A stretch of DNA of 64,000 nt from Protula sp. h YS-2021 (lineage: Eukaryota; Annelida; Polychaeta; Sabellida; Serpulidae), in the NCBI GenBank assembly GCA_949752745.1, contig OX457024.1:108244287-108308286 (forward strand). Direction: 5' to 3'. Shown in pieces: positions 59,760-64,000 of this stretch (within the stretch, counting starts at the first letter, position 1; every line of letters starts with the position of its first letter). A program made the position numbers and the translations under genes. Under the pieces are notes generated by a model. That model was given only the letters and a program-made list of their open reading frames with translations. It was not told the origin of the DNA and did not search any database.

Positions 59760-62190
59760 CAGTGCGCATATTTATGTAACTTGCCTTGATGCGCGGTTCT
59801 TATTCAGACAAGTGCGCATGTTTATTTAATTTTGCGTAGATGCGCGGCTCCCATTTTGGAACAGTGCACATGTTTATTTAACTTGCGTTGATGTGCGGTT
59901 CGCATTTCTGACGACCGCCCAGGTTTTTTTTTTTTTTTTTTTACCTTTTGTGAATGTGCGGTTCTTATTTCAGATCAGTGCGCACGTTTATTCACCTTGT
60001 GTTGATGTGCGGTTCTTATTTCGGATCAATGCGCATCTTTATTTACATTGTGTTGATGGGCGGTTCTTATTTCGGATCAGTGCGCATGTTTATTTACCTT
60101 GTGTTGATGTGCGGTTCTTATTTCGGATCAGTGCGCATGTTTATTTACCTTGCGTCGATGCGCGATTCTTATTCCAGACCAATACGCATGTTTATTCTAC
60201 TTGCGTTGACGAGCGGTACTTATTTTGGACAAGTGCACAAGTTTCCATAGGTTGCCTTGATGCGCGGTTCGCATTTCGGACCAGTTTGCATGTTTATTTA
60301 ACTTGCGTTGATGCACGGTGCTTATTTTGGACGTGTGCCTATGTTTATTTAACTTGCGTTGGTGCGCGGTTTGCATTTTGGACCAGTGTGCATGTTTATT
60401 TAACTTGCGTTGATGAGCAGTTCGAATTTCGGATCATTACGCATGTTTATTTAACTTGCGTTGATGAGCAGTTCGAATTTCGGATCATTACGCATGTTTA
60501 TTTAACTTGCGTTAATGCGCGGTTCGAATTTCGGACCAGTGTGCATGTTTATTTAACTTGCGTTGATGCGCAGTGCTTATTTTGGACCAGTGCAAATGTT
60601 TATTTTACTTGCGTTGGAGCGTGGTTCGCATTTCGAACCACTGCGCATGTTTATTTAACTTGCGTTGATGCGCGGTTCGAATTTCGGACCAGTGCGCATG
60701 TTTATTTAACTTGCGTTGATGCGTGGTACTTATTTTAGACCAGTGCAAATGTTTATTTAACTTACGTTGGCGCGTGGTTCGCATTTCGAACCACTGCGTA
60801 TGTTTATTTAACGTGCGTCGATGCGCGGTTCTTATTTCAGCCCAGTGCGCATATTTCTTTAACTTGAGTTGATGCGCGGTTCTTATTCTGGACCAGTGCG
60901 CATGTTTATTTAAGTTGCGTTGATGCACAGTTCTTATTTTGAATAGTGCACATGTTATTTAAGTTGCGTTAATGGGCAGTTCGCATTTCGAAATGGTGCG
61001 CATGTTTATTTAACTTGCGTTGATGCAAGGTGCTTATTTTGGTCCAGTGTGCTTGCTTATTTAGCTTGTGTTGCTGTGCGGTTCGCATTTCGGACCAGCG
61101 CGCATGTTTTTTTTTTTAACTTGTGTTGATGCGTGGTTCGCATTTGGGACCATTGCGCATATTTATTTAACTTGTGTTGATGATTGGTCCTTATTTTGGA
61201 CCGGTGCAAATGTTTATTTAACTTACGCTTATGTGCGGTTCGCAATTCGGACCAGTGTGCATGTTTATTTAATTTGCGTTGATATCCGGTTCGCATTTCG
61301 GACCAGTATACCTGTTTCTTTAGGTTGCGTTGATGCGCAGTTCGCATTTTGGGACCAGTGAGCAGGTTCATTTAACTTGCGTTGACGCGCGATTTGCGTT
61401 TTGGACCAGAACGAATGTTTATTTAAGTCCCGTCGATGCCCGACTCTTATGTCTATTCAACTTGCGTCGATTCATGGTTCTTTCTTCGGACCACTGCGCA
61501 TGTTTATTTAACTTGCGTTGATGCGAGGTTCTCTTTCAGACCACTGCGCATGTCTATTCAACTTGCGTCGATGCGTGGTTCTTTTTTTCGGACAAGTGCG
61601 CATGTTTGTTTAACTTGCGTTGATGTGCGGTGCTTATTTTGGACAGGATCGCATGTTTATTTAACTTCCGTCGATGCGCGGTTCGCATTTCAGGCCATTG
61701 CCCATGTTTATTTAACTTGTGTTAATGCGTGGTTCTCATTTCAGAGCAGTGCGCATATTTATTTAACTTGCGTTGATGCGCGGTTCGCATTTCGGACCAC
61801 TGCGCATGTTTATTTAATTTGCCTCGATGTGCGGTTCGCATTTCGGACCAGTGCGCATGGTTCTTTAGGCTGCGTTGATGCGCGGTTCGCATTTCAGACC
61901 ACTGCGCATGTCTATTCAACTTACGTCGAAGCGTAGTTCTTTTTTTCGGACCAGTGCGCATGTTTATTTAACCTGCGTTGATGCGCGGTGCTTATTTTGG
62001 ACCAGTTCGCATCTTTATTTATCTTCCGTCGATGCGCAGTTCACATTTCGGACCAATGCGCATGTTTATTTAACTTGCATCGATGCGGAGTACTTAATTT
62101 GGACTACTGCGAATGTTTATTTAACTTGCGTCAATGTGCGGTTGTTAAATCTTACTACTGCGCAAGTTCATTTAACTTGAGTTTATGCGC
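59760..62190. repeat. 51-bp array in composite B, about 47 copies
   Basis: Same 51-bp unit as copy A. The longest plus frame (59893-60738) is 281 codons. Many units align one to one with copy A over long stretches, for example CTTATTTTGGACGTGTGCCT at 60322 and 52314. Confidence 0.95.
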
Positions 62191-63690
62191 TGTAGGAGGA
62201 GATTCATTTAATTTTTTTTCAAAAATTCCGAAAAAATTCGAAAGTTTTCCAATTCACTCAAAGAGCACAAGCCGTATGCACGACCCCCTAGAGACGGCTC
62301 ATATCGAAAATAAATGAAATCTAATAAAAACTGTAGGAGGAAATGCATTTTGAATTTTTTTCTTCAAAAATTCTCTTATCGACTGAAAAAGACAGGCCAT
62401 ATTCATGACACCCTAAGCATGCCTCAGCCACAAAATAAATGATGTTTGATAAAAATTGCAGGAGAAAATACATTTTAAGGTATTTTCATCAAAAATTCAC
62501 CCCGAAATCAAATATTCCCAAGTCGAGTCAAATAGCACAAGCCGTATGCGAGACCTACCTAAGGATGCCTCATAGCAAAAATAAATGAAATCGGATAAAA
62601 ACTGTAGGAGGAAATGCATTTTGAAGTTTTTCTTCAAAAATTCCCAAAAAATACAGAAATTGTCGGATCGACTAAAAAGCGCAAGTCGTATTCTCTACCC
62701 CTTAGGGATGCCTCAAACCAAAAAAAAAAAAAAAAAACTGTAGGGGGAAATGCATTTTGAAGTTTTTCTTCAAAAATTCCCAAAAAATACAGAAATTGTC
62801 GGATCGACTCAAAAGCACAAGTCTTATGCTCAACCCTTTAGGGATGCCTCAAACCAAAAAGAAAAAAAAAAAAAGAAAGAAATCGGTTCAAAACTGTAGG
62901 GGGAAATACATTTTGAAGTTTTTTTCTTCAAAAACTCCCTAAAAATACAAAAATTGCCCGATCGACTAAAAAGCACAAGCCGTATGCACTCACACCAAAA
63001 ACAAATGACATCGAATCAAAATTGTAGGGGTAGATGCATTTTGAATTATTTTCGAAATTTTTGCTTAAAAAATTCTCCAAAAATATAAACTAAAAAAGCA
63101 CAAGCCGCACGACCCTTTAGGGGTGCCTCATACCAAAAATAAATGACATCGGGCCAAAAATGTAAGAGGAGATACATTTTAAAATTTCTTTAAAAAATCC
63201 CCAAAAATTCAAAAGTCACCCGATCGACTAAAAAAGCACAAGCCGTATGCACGACCGCTTGGGAAATCCTCACACCAAAAATAAATGACATCGAATCAAA
63301 ATTGTAGGAGTAGATGCATTTTTTTCAAAATTTTTGCTTAAAACAATCCCCAAAAATACACAAATTGTCCGATCGACTAAAAAAGCACAAGCCGTAGGCA
63401 CGACCCTTTAGGGGTGCCTCATGCCAAAAATAAATGACATCGGGTCAAAAATGTAGGAGGAGATACATTTTTAATTTTTTTCTTTAAAAATTCGCCAAAT
63501 ATTCAAAAATCACCCGATCGACTAGAAAAGCACAAGCCGTATGCACGACCCCTTAGGGATGGCTCATACCAAAAATAAATGACATCAAATCAAAATTGTA
63601 GGAGGAGATGCATTTTGAAACAAAGTTTACAGCGAACTAACTAACTAACTAACTAACTAACGGACGCCATCCGCAGACCGATGGGAATAC

Positions 63691-63721
63691 CCCAGCTTAC
63701 GTGTAACGTAAGCTGGGCTAA
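63691..63721 (+). other. Terminal hairpin of composite B
   Basis: CCCAGCTTACG and CGTAAGCTGGG pair perfectly over 11 bp with a five-base loop, followed at once by CTAA. In copy A one stem base is changed (TTTCG for TTACG). Confidence 0.85.
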
Positions 63722-63807
63722 AAAACGAAAATACCGCGGTTTTTCTCTTTCGGTTTTTTAACCGAACGGAAGAACCGCGGTCGGTTTTGGGTTACGGTAC
63801 GAACTAG

Positions 63808-64000
63808 CAGAAAAGGGCCCTCAAAATAGTTTTCCCAGAATTAAACTACGAAGACGCAATGACAAAAAGTAACCTAACGCTTCTAAAGGAAAGAAGACTC
63901 CAACTATGCCAGAAGTTCTTGATACAAATGCAAGACCCAAACAAGTTTTCAGTGAAACTGATAATGTCCTCCGACACGAACTATGGTCGAATCGAAAAAT
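63808..64000 (+). pseudogene. Non-LTR reverse transcriptase, C-terminal fragment (runs off window)
   Basis: An open frame to the window edge reads QKRALKIVFPELNYEDAM, then LLKERRLQLCQKF and MQDPNKFSVKL. The QKRAL-KI-FP motif followed by L-ERR--LC-KF is typical of the region after the reverse transcriptase in several non-LTR families of invertebrates. Nothing upstream within 70 bp continues the frame, so the fragment is 5'-truncated. Confidence 0.65.

Larger units (their letters stand above)
59485..63721 (+). mobile_element. Composite repeat B, second copy of the hairpin-ended element
   Basis: Same order as copy A: leader from 59485, 51-bp array to about 62190, 130-bp array to about 63620, a CTAA run, GGACGCCATCCGCAGACCG, then a perfect 11-bp stem (CCCAGCTTACG, loop TGTAA, CGTAAGCTGGG) and CTAA at 63718-63721. 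It lacks the 715-bp internal duplication and the exact 240-bp duplication found in copy A, and is about 0.66 kb shorter. Confidence 0.65.

Overview
This is a 64 kb piece of an AT-rich, intron-rich animal nuclear genome. The kinds of genes (an Shc adaptor with PTB, CH1 and SH2 parts, an SLK/STK10-type kinase relative, a DUF1761 membrane protein), the GT-AG introns, and the L2/CR1-like and hAT-like transposons fit a non-vertebrate, probably marine, metazoan. I cannot name the phylum from sequence alone. Open reading frames in the window are broken by introns, so the genes below were assembled by hand from splice sites, reading phase and family motifs.

Layout. 1-2.25 kb: the last six visible exons of an SLK/STK10-like kinase-fold gene whose catalytic motifs are destroyed, so it reads as a pseudokinase. 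3.1-5.5 kb: a decayed L2/CR1-like retrotransposon. 5.97-8.37 kb: a 44-bp satellite of about 54 copies. 8.9-13.05 kb: further tandem blocks (262 bp x2, 233 bp x3, 33 bp x about 27). 14.2-19.4 kb: a complete six-exon gene for a type II membrane protein of glycosyltransferase-like appearance, with a likely TATA box, 5' UTR intron and poly(A) signal. 19.4-30.5 kb: no convincing gene, but several transposon remnants, including a hAT-like element with a frameshifted transposase fragment and a short non-autonomous hAT element with target-site duplication.

31.2-40.25 kb: a full Shc adaptor gene (12 coding exons, one of them doubtful). Its CH1 region has an expanded set of YDN motifs (Grb2-SH2 type), a tandemly duplicated exon, and several minisatellites that grew out of exon edges. 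Introns also hold two DNA transposons with perfect 8-bp target duplications and a four-copy array with a fused CRE/ETS motif. 40.2-48.8 kb: 3' UTR and repeat-rich intergenic DNA. 48.8-50.6 kb, minus strand: a three-exon DUF1761 four-helix membrane protein.

51.5-56.4 kb and 59.5-63.7 kb: two copies of a large composite repeat made of a 51-bp array (17 codons per unit, open on both strands), a degenerate array of about 130 bp units, a CTAA run and a terminal hairpin. The last 190 bp is the C-terminal end of another non-LTR reverse transcriptase.

The most interesting points are the pseudokinase, the expanded and still-changing CH1 docking region of Shc, the exon-edge minisatellites in that gene, and the twin hairpin-ended composite elements. 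The four protein-coding genes look functionally independent of each other, although Shc and the kinase relative both belong to signalling families.
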